A stretch of 54,576 nucleotides of DNA from Candidatus Melainabacteria bacterium (GCA_020853845.1 JADYYD010000035.1:1-54576), one strand, 5' to 3'. Positions 25,879-35,434 are shown, counted from the stretch's first letter. Notes: a model not told the origin generated them from the letters alone. Program-made: numbers and translations.

Positions 25879-28800
25879 TTGAATCAGGCGGCATCAACAG
25901 GAAATATGGCAGCTCAGTCATCGAATACCGGGGATCCCAAACGTGAAATGCGCGAGAACATACTTGCCGGCGCGCTTCACCAGAGTTTTTTAAATTCGCC
26001 GCAGTATGCCAAACTGCTTGCTCGCACCGCCCGGCATTCGCAAGCCGAGCTGAATCTGGCGGGTCTTTCCGATTCGGCAAAATCGCTGGTGCTGTCCGTT
26101 TTGCATCATGAAGTGAAGCGTCCATTCTTCATCATCGTGCAAGACAATCAGGTGGCCTCCAGGCTCAAGCACGAGCTCACCAATTTGAGCCGTTATCCGG
26201 TTTATTTCTATCCGTCTTCTGAAGTTTCTCCCTACGAGCAAGTGCTCAGCAGCCCCGACAATATCGCACCTCAGCTCGAGGTTTTGAACCGCATCACAGG
26301 CGGCGGCGACCAGCCCTATCTCGTCATTGTTCCGATCCGGGCTCTAGTACAGCGAGTTCTCGATGCCCAAACGCTGAAAGAAAAGAGCTTTTATCTCAAG
26401 CGCGGCGAAAGCGTCGATCGCGACGAATTGGCGCGCAAGCTGGCTGGGCTTGGCTATTCGCGCGAGAGCCTCGTCACTCTGCGCGGCGAGTTCAGTATCA
26501 GGGGCGATATTATCGATATCTATCCGTCGAGCGGATTTCCGATGCGCATCGAGCTTTTCGATGACGAAGTAGAGTCCATAAGGCAATTCAATATAGACAA
26601 CCAGCGCTCTGTGGACGAGCTGAGCGAAGCTCTCATTCCGCCTCGCTTCTGGATTGTTCTTGAAGATACAAAAGAATTCAAGGACGACCTCATCAATAGA
26701 CTGAGAGCAGCGGCCGAAACATCAGCGGAAAAACTCGATGACGGCGCCAAAGAAACGCTTCTTTCCATCATCGAGAATGACCTGACAGGCTTTGCTTCCG
26801 GTCAATATCCAGAGTCTTGCGAATACTATTATCCTTTTGTCAGCGACAATTTCGCGACGCTCGCCGACTACCTGCCGGACAAATCTCTTGTGTTTTTCGA
26901 CGAATGGGATTTGCTCACATCGTCACTTTTAAGTTACGAAGAAAAGCTCAACGAAGCGCTCAACGAAGGCGTTTCCACCGGACGTCTACTGGCGCTGCCG
27001 CGCCCCCTGCATTCTTCCTTCGAAGAATTGAAGACCAAAATCAATACCTTGCAGCGCGTCTATCTTTCCAGCCTGCCTGCATTTCCTGATGAAGCCGAGC
27101 ATGCAGTCGTGCAATTCGACTGCCATCCGATTGAAAGATTCGGCAATCAAATGCAAGCAGTGATCGATAAAGTGCGTTCTTTCAGGCGCAACGACTATCA
27201 AATCGTGATATCGACAGAGCAGCCGCAACGCATTCTTGGACTCTTGCGGGAATGGGACACGCCGGCAAGATATCTGGGCGCGGAAAGCGACATTCGGCAT
27301 CACGAGCCATCTTCTCCGGAAGCGGCGGCGGCGGCAGGAAATATTGCGGCGCCGGAAACCGGAGGAATTTCCTTTGCGGAAATGGTGGCACGTGGAAAGA
27401 CACCCGGACAGGGCAGCGAGGTCTGGGTAACGAGACACGGCTTCGTGCAAGGTTTTCGCATGGACGACACCATGCTCGTCTCCATTACCGATGCCGAGAT
27501 GTTTGGACTGAAACGGCGGCCCACAGTTTATCGCCGTCAGGTTGCCGAGAAAACATATGAGCGTTTCACTTCCGTTGCCGATTTGAAAGTCGGTGACTAT
27601 GTGGTGCACATGAAGCACGGCATCGGTCAGTTCGTGGGCGTGCAAAGAATTGCCGTCGACAACCAGCAAAGAGAATATTTGACCGTTCAGTACACGGGCG
27701 AAGACAGACTCTATGTGCCGGTCGACCAGATCAACCTTCTGAGCCGCTATCGTGGCGCCGGCGACAGCGCACCGCGTCTTTCCAGACTGGGCGGCGCCGA
27801 GTGGGAATCGACTAAAAAACGCGTCAAGAAATCAGTCAAGGCGGTTGCCGAAGACCTCGTCAATCTTTATGCCATTCGCGCCAAGCAAGAGGGTTTTCAG
27901 TGCATACCAGACACTCCCTGGCAGTACGAAATGGAAGAAGCATTTCCTTATGAGGAAACGCCCGATCAGTGGCAGGCGATTCTCGATGTAAAGTCCGACC
28001 TGGAAGCAAATAAGCCTATGGACAGGCTGATCTGCGGCGACGTCGGTTTTGGAAAAACGGAAGTGGCGATACGCGGCATATTCAAAACCGTCATGTCCGG
28101 CAAGCAAGTTGCGGTACTTGTACCGACGACGATTCTTGCCCAGCAGCACTTCAATAATTTGTGCGAACGCTTCAGCGCTTATCCGATAAGAGTCGGCTTG
28201 CTGAGCCGTTTTAGAACAGCAAAAGAACAAAGAGAAGTGGTGCAAAAACTTTCCGTCGGCGAATGCGACGTCGTGGTCGGCACGCACCGAATGCTGCAGA
28301 AAGACATCGCTTTCAAAGATCTCGGCTTGCTCATCATCGACGAAGAACAAAGATTCGGCGTTGGGCACAAAGAGAAATTGAAACAGCTCAGGGTGATGGT
28401 CGATGTACTGACAATGTCCGCCACGCCTATTCCAAGAACGCTGCACATGGCTCTTTCCGGCGCTCGCGACATGTCGCTCATCCACACTCCGCCGGTAAAC
28501 CGGCTGCCGATCAAGACCTTTGTCGGCGAATATAAAATGCCCCTGGTCCGCACGGCAATCCTGCACGAAATGGAACGCGGCGGGCAAATTTATTTCGTCC
28601 ACAACCGCGTCGAGTCCATTGAGCAAATCGCTTTCGAAGTGAAACAGCTCGTGCCGGAAGCGCGCATTATCATCGGTCATGGTCAAATGTCCGAACGCGA
28701 CCTCGAGAACGTGATGCTCGATTTTGCCGCCCACCAATTCGACGTGCTTGTCTGCACGACCATTATCGAATCGGGATTGGACATTCCCAACGTCAATACG

Positions 28801-29619
28801 ATCATCGTCAACGAAGCCGACAAATTCGGCCTTGCTCAGCTCTATCAGTTGCGCGGGCGAGTTGGCCGCTCGGACTTGCAGGCGTATGCTTACTGCCTGT
28901 GCCGCCCGCAGAAGGTGCTTACGGAAACAGCGCAGAGCCGGCTCAAAGCCATTCGCGAATTTACATCGCTCGGTTCCGGTTATCAAATCGCCTTGCGCGA
29001 CATGGAAATACGGGGTGTGGGAAACATCCTCGGAGCAGAGCAGCACGGTCATATGATCTCGGTTGGTTTCGAGCTTTATTGCAAACTCCTGGAAGAATCG
29101 GTGGCCGAGCTCAAAGGTCAAAGCGTGGCTTCCGATGCGGATGCGCAAATCGATATCAACGTCACCGCCTTCATTCCCGAAACATACATGCCTGATTCGG
29201 ATCAGCGCTTAATAGAATACAAGCGCCTGGCCGATGTGAAAACTCACCGCGATCTCTCGGTGCTTAAAGAAGAATGGAAAGATCGCTTCGGCAAGCCGCC
29301 CGAGGAAGTGGACAATCTGGCTAAGGTTGTCGGACTGCGCCTGCTTTGCGCCAAAGCTCAAGTTTCGGGCATCAAGCCGGACGGTCAAAGCCTCAAGCTA
29401 TCAGTTTCATTCAGGCTAAACGAATGGATGCCGGTGCAGAGCCGATTGCCCAAGCACTTAGCCACAAGAACGACTTACAAGCCGGGTCAAGCGGGCGGCA
29501 TCGGTCCATCTCCTTGCATTCTGGTGCGCTCACAGGGACTTTCTCCTGTCGAGCAATTGGATCTTTTGGAAGAGTTGCTTGGCTCTATGGTCAACACCGC
29601 AGTCTCCAATGCAAAATAA
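25879..29619 (+). CDS. mfd: Transcription-repair coupling factor
   Basis: Mfd removes RNA polymerase stalled at lesions and recruits UvrA. The 1246-residue protein has the UvrB-like N-terminal half (FFIIVQDNQVASRLKHEL, later GEFSIRGDIIDIYPS). The RNA-polymerase interacting domain (LKVGDYVVHMKHGIGQFVGV) and the RecG-like translocase follow, with Walker A GDVGFGKTEVAIR, DEEQRFG and SATPIPRTL. The VHNRVESI and ESGLDIPNVNT motifs and the TRCF C-terminal domain complete it. The start is probably the TTG at 25879 (ACGGAGCTTGAAG before it); an ATG at 25906 preceded by AGGAAAT is an alternative. A strong but unused-looking AAAGGAGG lies 70 nt upstream. It is followed by the parvulin lipoprotein, 51 nt away. 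Confidence 0.96.
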   Translation: MNQAASTGNMAAQSSNTGDPKREMRENILAGALHQSFLNSPQYAKLLARTARHSQAELNLAGLSDSAKSLVLSVLHHEVKRPFFIIVQDNQVASRLKHELTNLSRYPVYFYPSSEVSPYEQVLSSPDNIAPQLEVLNRITGGGDQPYLVIVPIRALVQRVLDAQTLKEKSFYLKRGESVDRDELARKLAGLGYSRESLVTLRGEFSIRGDIIDIYPSSGFPMRIELFDDEVESIRQFNIDNQRSVDELSEALIPPRFWIVLEDTKEFKDDLINRLRAAAETSAEKLDDGAKETLLSIIENDLTGFASGQYPESCEYYYPFVSDNFATLADYLPDKSLVFFDEWDLLTSSLLSYEEKLNEALNEGVSTGRLLALPRPLHSSFEELKTKINTLQRVYLSSLPAFPDEAEHAVVQFDCHPIERFGNQMQAVIDKVRSFRRNDYQIVISTEQPQRILGLLREWDTPARYLGAESDIRHHEPSSPEAAAAAGNIAAPETGGISFAEMVARGKTPGQGSEVWVTRHGFVQGFRMDDTMLVSITDAEMFGLKRRPTVYRRQVAEKTYERFTSVADLKVGDYVVHMKHGIGQFVGVQRIAVDNQQREYLTVQYTGEDRLYVPVDQINLLSRYRGAGDSAPRLSRLGGAEWESTKKRVKKSVKAVAEDLVNLYAIRAKQEGFQCIPDTPWQYEMEEAFPYEETPDQWQAILDVKSDLEANKPMDRLICGDVGFGKTEVAIRGIFKTVMSGKQVAVLVPTTILAQQHFNNLCERFSAYPIRVGLLSRFRTAKEQREVVQKLSVGECDVVVGTHRMLQKDIAFKDLGLLIIDEEQRFGVGHKEKLKQLRVMVDVLTMSATPIPRTLHMALSGARDMSLIHTPPVNRLPIKTFVGEYKMPLVRTAILHEMERGGQIYFVHNRVESIEQIAFEVKQLVPEARIIIGHGQMSERDLENVMLDFAAHQFDVLVCTTIIESGLDIPNVNTIIVNEADKFGLAQLYQLRGRVGRSDLQAYAYCLCRPQKVLTETAQSRLKAIREFTSLGSGYQIALRDMEIRGVGNILGAEQHGHMISVGFELYCKLLEESVAELKGQSVASDADAQIDINVTAFIPETYMPDSDQRLIEYKRLADVKTHRDLSVLKEEWKDRFGKPPEEVDNLAKVVGLRLLCAKAQVSGIKPDGQSLKLSVSFRLNEWMPVQSRLPKHLATRTTYKPGQAGGIGPSPCILVRSQGLSPVEQLDLLEELLGSMVNTAVSNAK

Positions 29620-29670
29620 GGGAACACTTCACCTCGACATCGACGATTCGAAAGGGGCTTCAACCGCGCA

Positions 29671-31107
29671 ATGAATAAGCAAATAGCAGTATCGCTGGCA
29701 ATTCTCTCCTTAGTTTCGTTGCAAGCTTGCAAAAAGCCGGACTCGGACACTGCCACTACCGGCGACACCACGGCGGCAGCCAATAAAGACGAGAAAAACA
29801 AAGACACCGGCAAAACGGCCGACGCGCAACAAAAACCGGTGATGGACTTGCCTCAGGTCGCCGATGCCATGAAGGTCATCAAATCCAAGCCCCTGGGTGA
29901 CGAAGTGGTGATCTGCTATGTCGAAGGTCAACCGATCACGATGGCCACTTATCGACGGCAGTTGAAAACCAACTTGCAGAAGTTCCAGGACACGATGACC
30001 ATGGACCCCGGCATTGCCAAACCGTATGTCGCCGAAGCCCGCCGGCGCGGCTTGGCTCTCACCGCCGACGAGAAAGCCAAACTTCTTGAAGCAGCAAAAA
30101 TAGCGCGCGGAAATACACCGGGCAAATTCAAAGAATTTCTCAAGAGCGGCAACATGACCGAAGCCGAATTCGAAAAATTGATATTCGAAGAAGCGCTAGC
30201 CAGCAAGATGTTCCGCACCCTGCAAGAAGAGGGTCTGCTCGACTCGCTGGTCGACCACGAATTGTTCCTCGCCGAAGCGCGCGCCAGAGGTTTTGCCACC
30301 AAAGCGTTCAACAATTACATGGAATTGAAAAATTCCGAAGTTTATCCCAGAGCCCTCAAACAATCAGGCTTGTCACCCGAACTTTACCGCGACGATATAG
30401 TCAACAATTTCATGGTAATCATGGTTCAGGACAAAATCGTCAGCGAATCGCCGGTCACCGACGATGTTGCCAAAAAGTTCTATGAAGCCAACAAAGATAA
30501 GTTGAAGCATGGCGAACGCGTGCGCTTGAGCCAAATCATCATTGCCGCCCCGGAAGAAAACATCGGTTCTTTGGAAGGCATCAAGAGCCAGATTGTTCGC
30601 TTGAAGCCGAATATCAGCCCGACAGAGCTCGATGAAGCCATAAAGGCCAAGAAAGTGGAAATCGAGCACAAAGCCCAGGACATCCTAAAACGCGCACAAA
30701 AGGGCGAAGATTTCGCTCTGCTTGCCAACGAAAATACCGATGACGTGCAGGCTCGCGCCGCCAAGAGCGGTGGAGACGCCGGTTTTGTAGAGACGGCCAT
30801 GCTCAACCCGCAAGTCAAGTCGGTTGTTGAAAAACTGCAAGCGGGACAGGTGGCGCCTGCTCTCATTCCTATTGAGATCGGTCATGTAATTGTCAAAGTG
30901 ACGGAACGTCAGCCGGCAGGCACCTTTGCCTATGCGGACATCAAAGACTTCATCAAGCAAAAGCTGCAAGAACCGAATGCCAAAGCCTCCCTCGAGCGCT
31001 GGGTCAATGCTCGCCGCAAAACGGCAAAGATCGAACTTTCCCAATCAGTGCGCTCCGAGCTCAAAGACAGCAATCTTGTCAAATCAACCAGCACGGCAGT
31101 TCACTGA
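29671..31107 (+). CDS. Parvulin-type peptidyl-prolyl isomerase lipoprotein (SurA/PrsA-like)
   Basis: A lipoprotein signal (MNKQIAVSLAILSLVSLQAC, lipobox LQAC with Cys 20) makes this a substrate for the Lgt in this window. After a Thr/Asp/Lys-rich spacer, residues 75-270 are helical and SurA-N-like, beginning with VVICYVEGQPITMATYRRQL. The isomerase domain has RVRLSQIIIAAPEE, then ILKRAQKGEDFALLANE, GGDAGFVETAMLNPQV and IEIGHVIVKVTERQP. It is interrupted by an insertion of about 45 residues after the first strand, normal for some members. Expected role: folding of exported or outer-membrane proteins. The position right after mfd recalls mfd-prsA gene pairs in other bacteria (general knowledge). 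Confidence 0.9.
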   Translation: MNKQIAVSLAILSLVSLQACKKPDSDTATTGDTTAAANKDEKNKDTGKTADAQQKPVMDLPQVADAMKVIKSKPLGDEVVICYVEGQPITMATYRRQLKTNLQKFQDTMTMDPGIAKPYVAEARRRGLALTADEKAKLLEAAKIARGNTPGKFKEFLKSGNMTEAEFEKLIFEEALASKMFRTLQEEGLLDSLVDHELFLAEARARGFATKAFNNYMELKNSEVYPRALKQSGLSPELYRDDIVNNFMVIMVQDKIVSESPVTDDVAKKFYEANKDKLKHGERVRLSQIIIAAPEENIGSLEGIKSQIVRLKPNISPTELDEAIKAKKVEIEHKAQDILKRAQKGEDFALLANENTDDVQARAAKSGGDAGFVETAMLNPQVKSVVEKLQAGQVAPALIPIEIGHVIVKVTERQPAGTFAYADIKDFIKQKLQEPNAKASLERWVNARRKTAKIELSQSVRSELKDSNLVKSTSTAVH

Positions 31108-31233
31108 GTGCAGGCACTTGAAATTTGCCACTACATTCGATGCCCGGCAGTTTTTCGCCATATCTCAATCTCAAGAGATGATTGGTTGTAAGATCTGAGG
31201 CAGGGAAATCTTAGCTCTTGGAATTTCGCGTTT

Positions 31234-32364
31234 ATGGTCAATGAGACTTGGGAGAATCTGAAACGGCAAGGCCAGAAGGCTTTCAAGGCACAGGACTATG
31301 ACGAGTGCCTGAAGTGCTGGACATCAGCGCTGGAAGAGGCGATGAAGTCCGGCCCGGAGAACCTCAGAATCGGCACAAGCTGCGTGGACCTCGCCCAGCT
31401 CTATATTCATACGAACCGCCACGAAGAGGCGGAATCCTTGCTCAATAGAGCCCTCAAGATTCGCGAAGCCCAGCAAGGTCCCGATCACTTGCACGTTGCC
31501 GAGTGCCTGTCCTTCCTGGCCCGGACCCATTTAGCGCAAGGAAAAGTCGAAAATGCCGAAGACCTTCTAAAGCGCACCCTGGCCATTCGCGAAAAAGCTC
31601 TTGGTCCAGACCATCCGAAGGCAGGCGAAAGCCGCCGGGCGCTGGGCAATTACTATTCGCTGGTGGGTCGCTTCCAAGAAGCTGAGCCCATTTTGCGCCA
31701 ATCACTCACCCTCAAGGAAAGCCCGCTGGCGCCTGACAACCTGGAGGTGGCGGACAGCTTGAAGACTTTCGCTCGCGTCTTGAGAAAGCTGGGCGAATAT
31801 GAAGAAGCGACGCAATATTACGAAAGAGCACTGAGCATCAAAGAGAAAGTTCTCGGTTCGGACCACCTGGATGTGGCCGAAGGGCTGCGCAGTCTTGCCA
31901 ACAACTATTCATACATGGGCGATTACGACCGCGCCGAACCTTTGCACCAACGTTCGCTCGAGATTTTCGAACGCAATCTCGGCTCCGATCACCCTGAAGT
32001 AGCGACCGGGCTGCATAATCTAGCGGTTCTCTACCACCGCACCAACAAATTCTCGCAAGCAGAGCCGCTTTTCATTCGTGCCCTGCAATTGTTTTCCTCA
32101 GTGCTCGGCACCGACCACCCCGAAGTGGCAACCACGCTCGTTTCTATGTCCTTGTTTTACGAGTCAAAAGGGCGCATGGAGAAAGCCGAATCGCTTTCCC
32201 GTCAGGCTCTCGGCATCTACGAGAAAAATTTCGGCAGCGATCACGTCAATGTCGGCATGAGTCTGCGCAACCTGGCCAATATATGCAAAACACAAGGCCG
32301 CATGAAGGAAGCAGAGGATCTGCAAGCAAGAGCAGATCAAATCCTGGGCGCTGCTCGCCACTAG
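31234..32364 (+). CDS. Cytosolic kinesin-light-chain-type TPR protein
   Basis: No signal peptide is present; the ATG at 31234 starts with MVNETWENLKRQGQKAFKAQ, a typical N-terminal capping repeat. Then come seven 42-residue KLC-type TPRs. Each has an A-E-x-L helix and the linker L-G-x-D-H-P-x-V-A (examples KALGPDHPKAGES, NLGSDHPEVATGL, NFGSDHVNVGMSL). The terminal sequence RMKEAEDLQARADQIL is a C-cap. Its ribosome binding site is weak. It is closely similar in design to the protein encoded at 48681-50015 (N-terminal capping repeat of the same style), so the two are likely paralogues. Function unknown; scaffold for protein interactions. Confidence 0.88.
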   Translation: MVNETWENLKRQGQKAFKAQDYDECLKCWTSALEEAMKSGPENLRIGTSCVDLAQLYIHTNRHEEAESLLNRALKIREAQQGPDHLHVAECLSFLARTHLAQGKVENAEDLLKRTLAIREKALGPDHPKAGESRRALGNYYSLVGRFQEAEPILRQSLTLKESPLAPDNLEVADSLKTFARVLRKLGEYEEATQYYERALSIKEKVLGSDHLDVAEGLRSLANNYSYMGDYDRAEPLHQRSLEIFERNLGSDHPEVATGLHNLAVLYHRTNKFSQAEPLFIRALQLFSSVLGTDHPEVATTLVSMSLFYESKGRMEKAESLSRQALGIYEKNFGSDHVNVGMSLRNLANICKTQGRMKEAEDLQARADQILGAARH

Positions 32365-32389
32365 TTTGCAGTTTTAAAACCTACTGAAT

Positions 32390-33019
32390 CTATTGAACGA
32401 ATGGGTTCTCGCGCTTTTCCGACCAGATGTCGGTGTTCGGACCATGACCTGGTATCACTTTGGTCGAGTCATCGAGAGTGAAAAGACGCTGCGAAATAGA
32501 CTTGATGATCTCATCGAAAGAGCCGCCCCAGAGGTCGGTTCTGCCGATCGATCTTTGAAACAGCGTGTCGCCTGAAAGCAATGTGCTGTCTTTTTCCTGC
32601 ACGCTGAAACACAGACTGCCGGGAGTATGACCCGGCGTGTGAATGACTGAAGCGGTGATGTTTCCTACTTTTACTTCTTCTTCGTCTTGCAAATAATGAT
32701 CGACAGGCAAAGGATCCGTTGCCTTGAAACCGAACAAACCGCACTGTTTATGCAGGTTATCGTAAAGCCACTGATCGCCTTCATGCAAGCAAATCTTGGC
32801 GCCGGTTTTCTCTTTCAATTCGCGAGAACCCATGATGTGATCGAAATGCGCATGAGTATGCAAAAGAAACTTGACCGTCAGACCTTGCTTATTGAGACGT
32901 TGGATGATCTTCTCGACATCGCCGCCCGGATCGACAACGATCGCTTCTTTCGTTTCCGGACAGGCGATGATAGTGCAGTTGCACTGCAGCGGGCCGGCTG
33001 GAAACGTTTCAATAATCAT
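32390..33019 (-). CDS. MBL-fold metallohydrolase, glyoxalase II-like
   Basis: The open frame extends to 33091, but the domain starts at the ATG at 33019 (MIIETFPAGPLQCNCTIIA), which is chosen. The 209-residue protein carries the full metal set: HTHAHFDHIMG (H-x-H-x-D-H), the His in HTPGHTPGSL, Asp in LLSGDTLFQRSIGRTD and the final His in VIPGHGPNT. This is the short YcbL/GloB-like group that hydrolyses thioesters such as S-lactoylglutathione; the substrate here is not determined. The gene lies 13 nt behind prs on the same strand, probably co-transcribed. No strong Shine-Dalgarno (AGAAGCAAATCAAAA). Confidence 0.9.
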   Translation of the reverse strand: MIIETFPAGPLQCNCTIIACPETKEAIVVDPGGDVEKIIQRLNKQGLTVKFLLHTHAHFDHIMGSRELKEKTGAKICLHEGDQWLYDNLHKQCGLFGFKATDPLPVDHYLQDEEEVKVGNITASVIHTPGHTPGSLCFSVQEKDSTLLSGDTLFQRSIGRTDLWGGSFDEIIKSISQRLFTLDDSTKVIPGHGPNTDIWSEKRENPFVQ

Positions 33020-33032
33020 TTTTGATTTGCTT

Positions 33033-34040
33033 CTATTCAAACAGTTCGCTGACGGAAGAATCGTCATGGATACGCGCGATTGCCTCCCCAAGCAACTTCG
33101 CTACGCTGACTTGAACGATTTTCTTCGAGATCTTTGCTGGATCGTGCGGAATTGAATTAGTGACGATCAACTTCTCGATGCATGATTCTTCCAGGCGTTT
33201 GTTTGCCGGGCCTGACAAAACCGCGTGAGTGGAACAAGCGATAATCGACTTGGCGCCTTCCCTTCTAAGCAGCTCTGCGCCTTTTACAAGCGTCCCGGCC
33301 GTGTCGACCATGTCGTCTACCATGATCGCCGTCTTGCCTTTGACGTCGCCGACGAGGCTCAATGACTCGGCTTCGTTGTGTTTCGTGCGGCGTTTATCGA
33401 TGATAGCCAGAGGAGAGTCGTTCAATTTCTTGGCGAATGCGCGGGCTCTTGCCACACCGCCCACGTCCGGGCTGACCAGAACGACATCTGTGAGATTCAG
33501 CGAATTCATGTAATCGATCAAAACGGGGCTGCCGTACAGGTGATCGACCAGAATGTTGAAGAAACCCATGATTTGCGGCGCATGCAGATCGAGTGCGACG
33601 ACGCGATCGGCACCGGCAGTAGTGAGGAGATCGGCTACCAGCTTGGCTGTGATCGCTTCGCGACCGGCAGCTTTTCTATCCTGGCGGGCGTAACCGAAAT
33701 AAGGCATGACGACTGTGATTCTGCCTGCCGATGCGCGCTTGAGAGCATCGAGCATGATCAGCAATTCCATCAGATTTTCATTGACGGGCGAGCAGGTCGA
33801 CTGAACTACGAAGCAATCGACGCCTCGAACGCTCTCTTGAAGCTGAACATAAATCTCGCCGTCTGAGAACGGTTGAATCTTTACGGGGGAAACACCCAAT
33901 TCCAGGTATTCGGCGACTTCTCTTGCCAGTTCGGGGTTGGCGGTGCCGGACAGAATCTTCAGATCAAAGTGTCCGCTGGTCTCCTGGGCTTTGCTAATTC
34001 CCAGCGAAAGACTGGCTCTGTTTCTTATTTGAGCAACCAA
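33033..34040 (-). CDS. prs: Ribose-phosphate pyrophosphokinase
   Basis: Prs makes PRPP from ribose 5-phosphate and ATP for nucleotide, His and Trp synthesis. The open frame reaches 34190, but that would run into the upstream gene. The TTG at 34040 has GATTGGAGGGGATACTC in front (six-nt spacing) and gives a normal 335-residue protein, so it is preferred. Landmarks: LKILSGTANPELA near residue 30, FSDGEIYVQL, VVMPYFGYARQDRKA with the flexible-loop Arg and Lys, ALDLHAPQIMGFF, VSPDVGGVARA, DKRRTKHNEAES, and the PRPP loop VDDMVDTAGTLVKGA. It sits between the PLP-enzyme gene (92 nt upstream) and the MBL hydrolase (13 nt downstream). A ComF-type phosphoribosyltransferase is encoded divergently nearby. 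Confidence 0.95.
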   Translation of the reverse strand: MVAQIRNRASLSLGISKAQETSGHFDLKILSGTANPELAREVAEYLELGVSPVKIQPFSDGEIYVQLQESVRGVDCFVVQSTCSPVNENLMELLIMLDALKRASAGRITVVMPYFGYARQDRKAAGREAITAKLVADLLTTAGADRVVALDLHAPQIMGFFNILVDHLYGSPVLIDYMNSLNLTDVVLVSPDVGGVARARAFAKKLNDSPLAIIDKRRTKHNEAESLSLVGDVKGKTAIMVDDMVDTAGTLVKGAELLRREGAKSIIACSTHAVLSGPANKRLEESCIEKLIVTNSIPHDPAKISKKIVQVSVAKLLGEAIARIHDDSSVSELFE

Positions 34041-34132
34041 GAGTATCCCCTCCAATCTCAGCCTCCCTAATTCTAAAGAAGAAAAGGGGATAAGAAAAGG
34101 CGATAAGAAATCTTTAGAGGTAAGGCCGCCCC

Positions 34133-35398
34133 CTAAACAAATGGCAATTCGCCGCTCCTGCTGCGGCTTAGCGCCCCTTCTAGCATGCACTTAATATGGA
34201 GATATGTAAGGCCGCCCTGCAAAAAAGCAGCGTACGGCTCACGCAGAGGCCCGTCGGCCGATAACTCTATGGTCGAGCCCTCTACGAAGGTGCCGCCGGC
34301 CATAACAACCTCATCCTCATAACCCGGCATCTCAGCAGGCTCCGGCGATACGTGAGCATTTACCGGCGAGAAATGCTGAATGGCACGGCAGAAATTGAGC
34401 AGTTTTTGCCTGTCTGAGAACTTAATCGCCTGGATGATATCGAAGCGCCGATCGGCAGGAAGAGGCTTCACTTCCAGCCCCAAATCACGGAAGACCACCG
34501 CCGAGAGCATGGCACCTTTTATTGCGGATGCAACGACTGACGGCGCCAGAAAGAGCCCCTGGAAAAGCAAGCGGCTCTGATTGAAGCTCACTCCCTGATG
34601 CCCGCCGATGCCCGGAGCGGTAAGCCGGAATAAGGCCCGCTCGATCAAATCTTCGCGACCGGCGATGTATCCGCCCGACACAGCCAGACCGCCACCCGGA
34701 TTTTTGATGAGTGAACCGGCGATGATGTCGGCGCCATGGCTTGTGGGCTCGGTCGTTTCTACAAACTCGCCGTAGCAATTGTCGACCATGACCAGGCAGT
34801 GCGGATTGATTTTCTTTACCGCAGCTATTATTGCGCCGATTTCGCTGTTGGAGAAAGTGCGCCGCTCAAAAGAATAGCCGCAGGATTTCTGAATAGTTAC
34901 CAGCTTGGTAGGCGGCTGGAGTGCCGGCTCTAAGATTTGAACATCGATTGCAGCCGGGTCGATGTCGACTTGATCGTATGTAATTCCCAGCTCTTTGAGC
35001 GAACCTCGTCCGTCACCGGCGATACCTATGACCTGCTGAAGAGTGTCGTATGGCGCGCCGGTAAGGCTCACCAGGCGGTCGCCCGGTCTCAAGCAACCGA
35101 AAAGACAGAGCGCCAGAGCGTGCGTTCCCGAAACCATCTGCATGCGCACGGCAGCGGCAGGGGCAGCAAATATTTCTGCAAAAATGCCATCCAGAGCCTC
35201 TCTGCCTGCGTCGTCGATGCCGTAGCCGGTATGCTCTGCGAAGTGCTCTTCGGTCAGCCGGTGGTTGCGAAAAGCATCAAGCACTTTCCTTTGATTATGA
35301 AGAGCCGTTTCGTCGACATACTCGAACTGCTCGGCAAGCGACTTTTCCGCCTGACGAATCAGATCTCGGGTGGCACTGTCGACTATTGTTGTCTGCAT
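34133..35398 (-). CDS. PLP-dependent methionine gamma-lyase / aluminium-resistance family protein
   Basis: The 421-residue protein matches the YnbB-like group (often annotated methionine gamma-lyase family or aluminium resistance protein), a fold-type I PLP enzyme. Visible motifs: the N-terminal NQRKVLDAFRNHRLTEEHFAEHTGYGIDD, the cofactor-contact region MVSGTHALALCLFGCLRPGD, KSCGYSFER, the PLP-binding Asp in LVMVDNCYGEFVE, and the probable Schiff-base Lys in GSLIKNPGGGLA. The C-terminal region has APGIGGHQG and PADRRFDIIQAI. Substrate is unknown; some relatives are linked with sulfur amino acids only by similarity. The ATG at 35398 follows a 5' region with a hairpin. Likely first gene of a run with prs and the MBL hydrolase. 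Confidence 0.85.
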   Translation of the reverse strand: MQTTIVDSATRDLIRQAEKSLAEQFEYVDETALHNQRKVLDAFRNHRLTEEHFAEHTGYGIDDAGREALDGIFAEIFAAPAAAVRMQMVSGTHALALCLFGCLRPGDRLVSLTGAPYDTLQQVIGIAGDGRGSLKELGITYDQVDIDPAAIDVQILEPALQPPTKLVTIQKSCGYSFERRTFSNSEIGAIIAAVKKINPHCLVMVDNCYGEFVETTEPTSHGADIIAGSLIKNPGGGLAVSGGYIAGREDLIERALFRLTAPGIGGHQGVSFNQSRLLFQGLFLAPSVVASAIKGAMLSAVVFRDLGLEVKPLPADRRFDIIQAIKFSDRQKLLNFCRAIQHFSPVNAHVSPEPAEMPGYEDEVVMAGGTFVEGSTIELSADGPLREPYAAFLQGGLTYLHIKCMLEGALSRSRSGELPFV

Positions 35399-35419
35399 CT
35401 AAATTCCTCGGCGCACGGG

Positions 35420-35434
35420 CCGCTATCTTAGCGG
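35420..35434 (-). promoter_or_regulatory. Hairpin in the 5' region of the PLP-enzyme gene
   Basis: CCGCTA and TAGCGG pair perfectly (6 bp, 3-nt loop) about 22 nt upstream of the ATG at 35398. On the plus strand the stem is followed by GGCTTTT, so it resembles a terminator, but no plus-strand gene precedes it. A short direct repeat (GGGCTTTTGAA and GGGCTTTGAA) flanks it. Its role is unknown. Confidence 0.3.

Noticed and set aside
27832-29148. 438-codon minus-strand frame opposite mfd
   Set aside because: Antisense shadow of the conserved Mfd translocase region; no ribosome binding site or recognisable motif.
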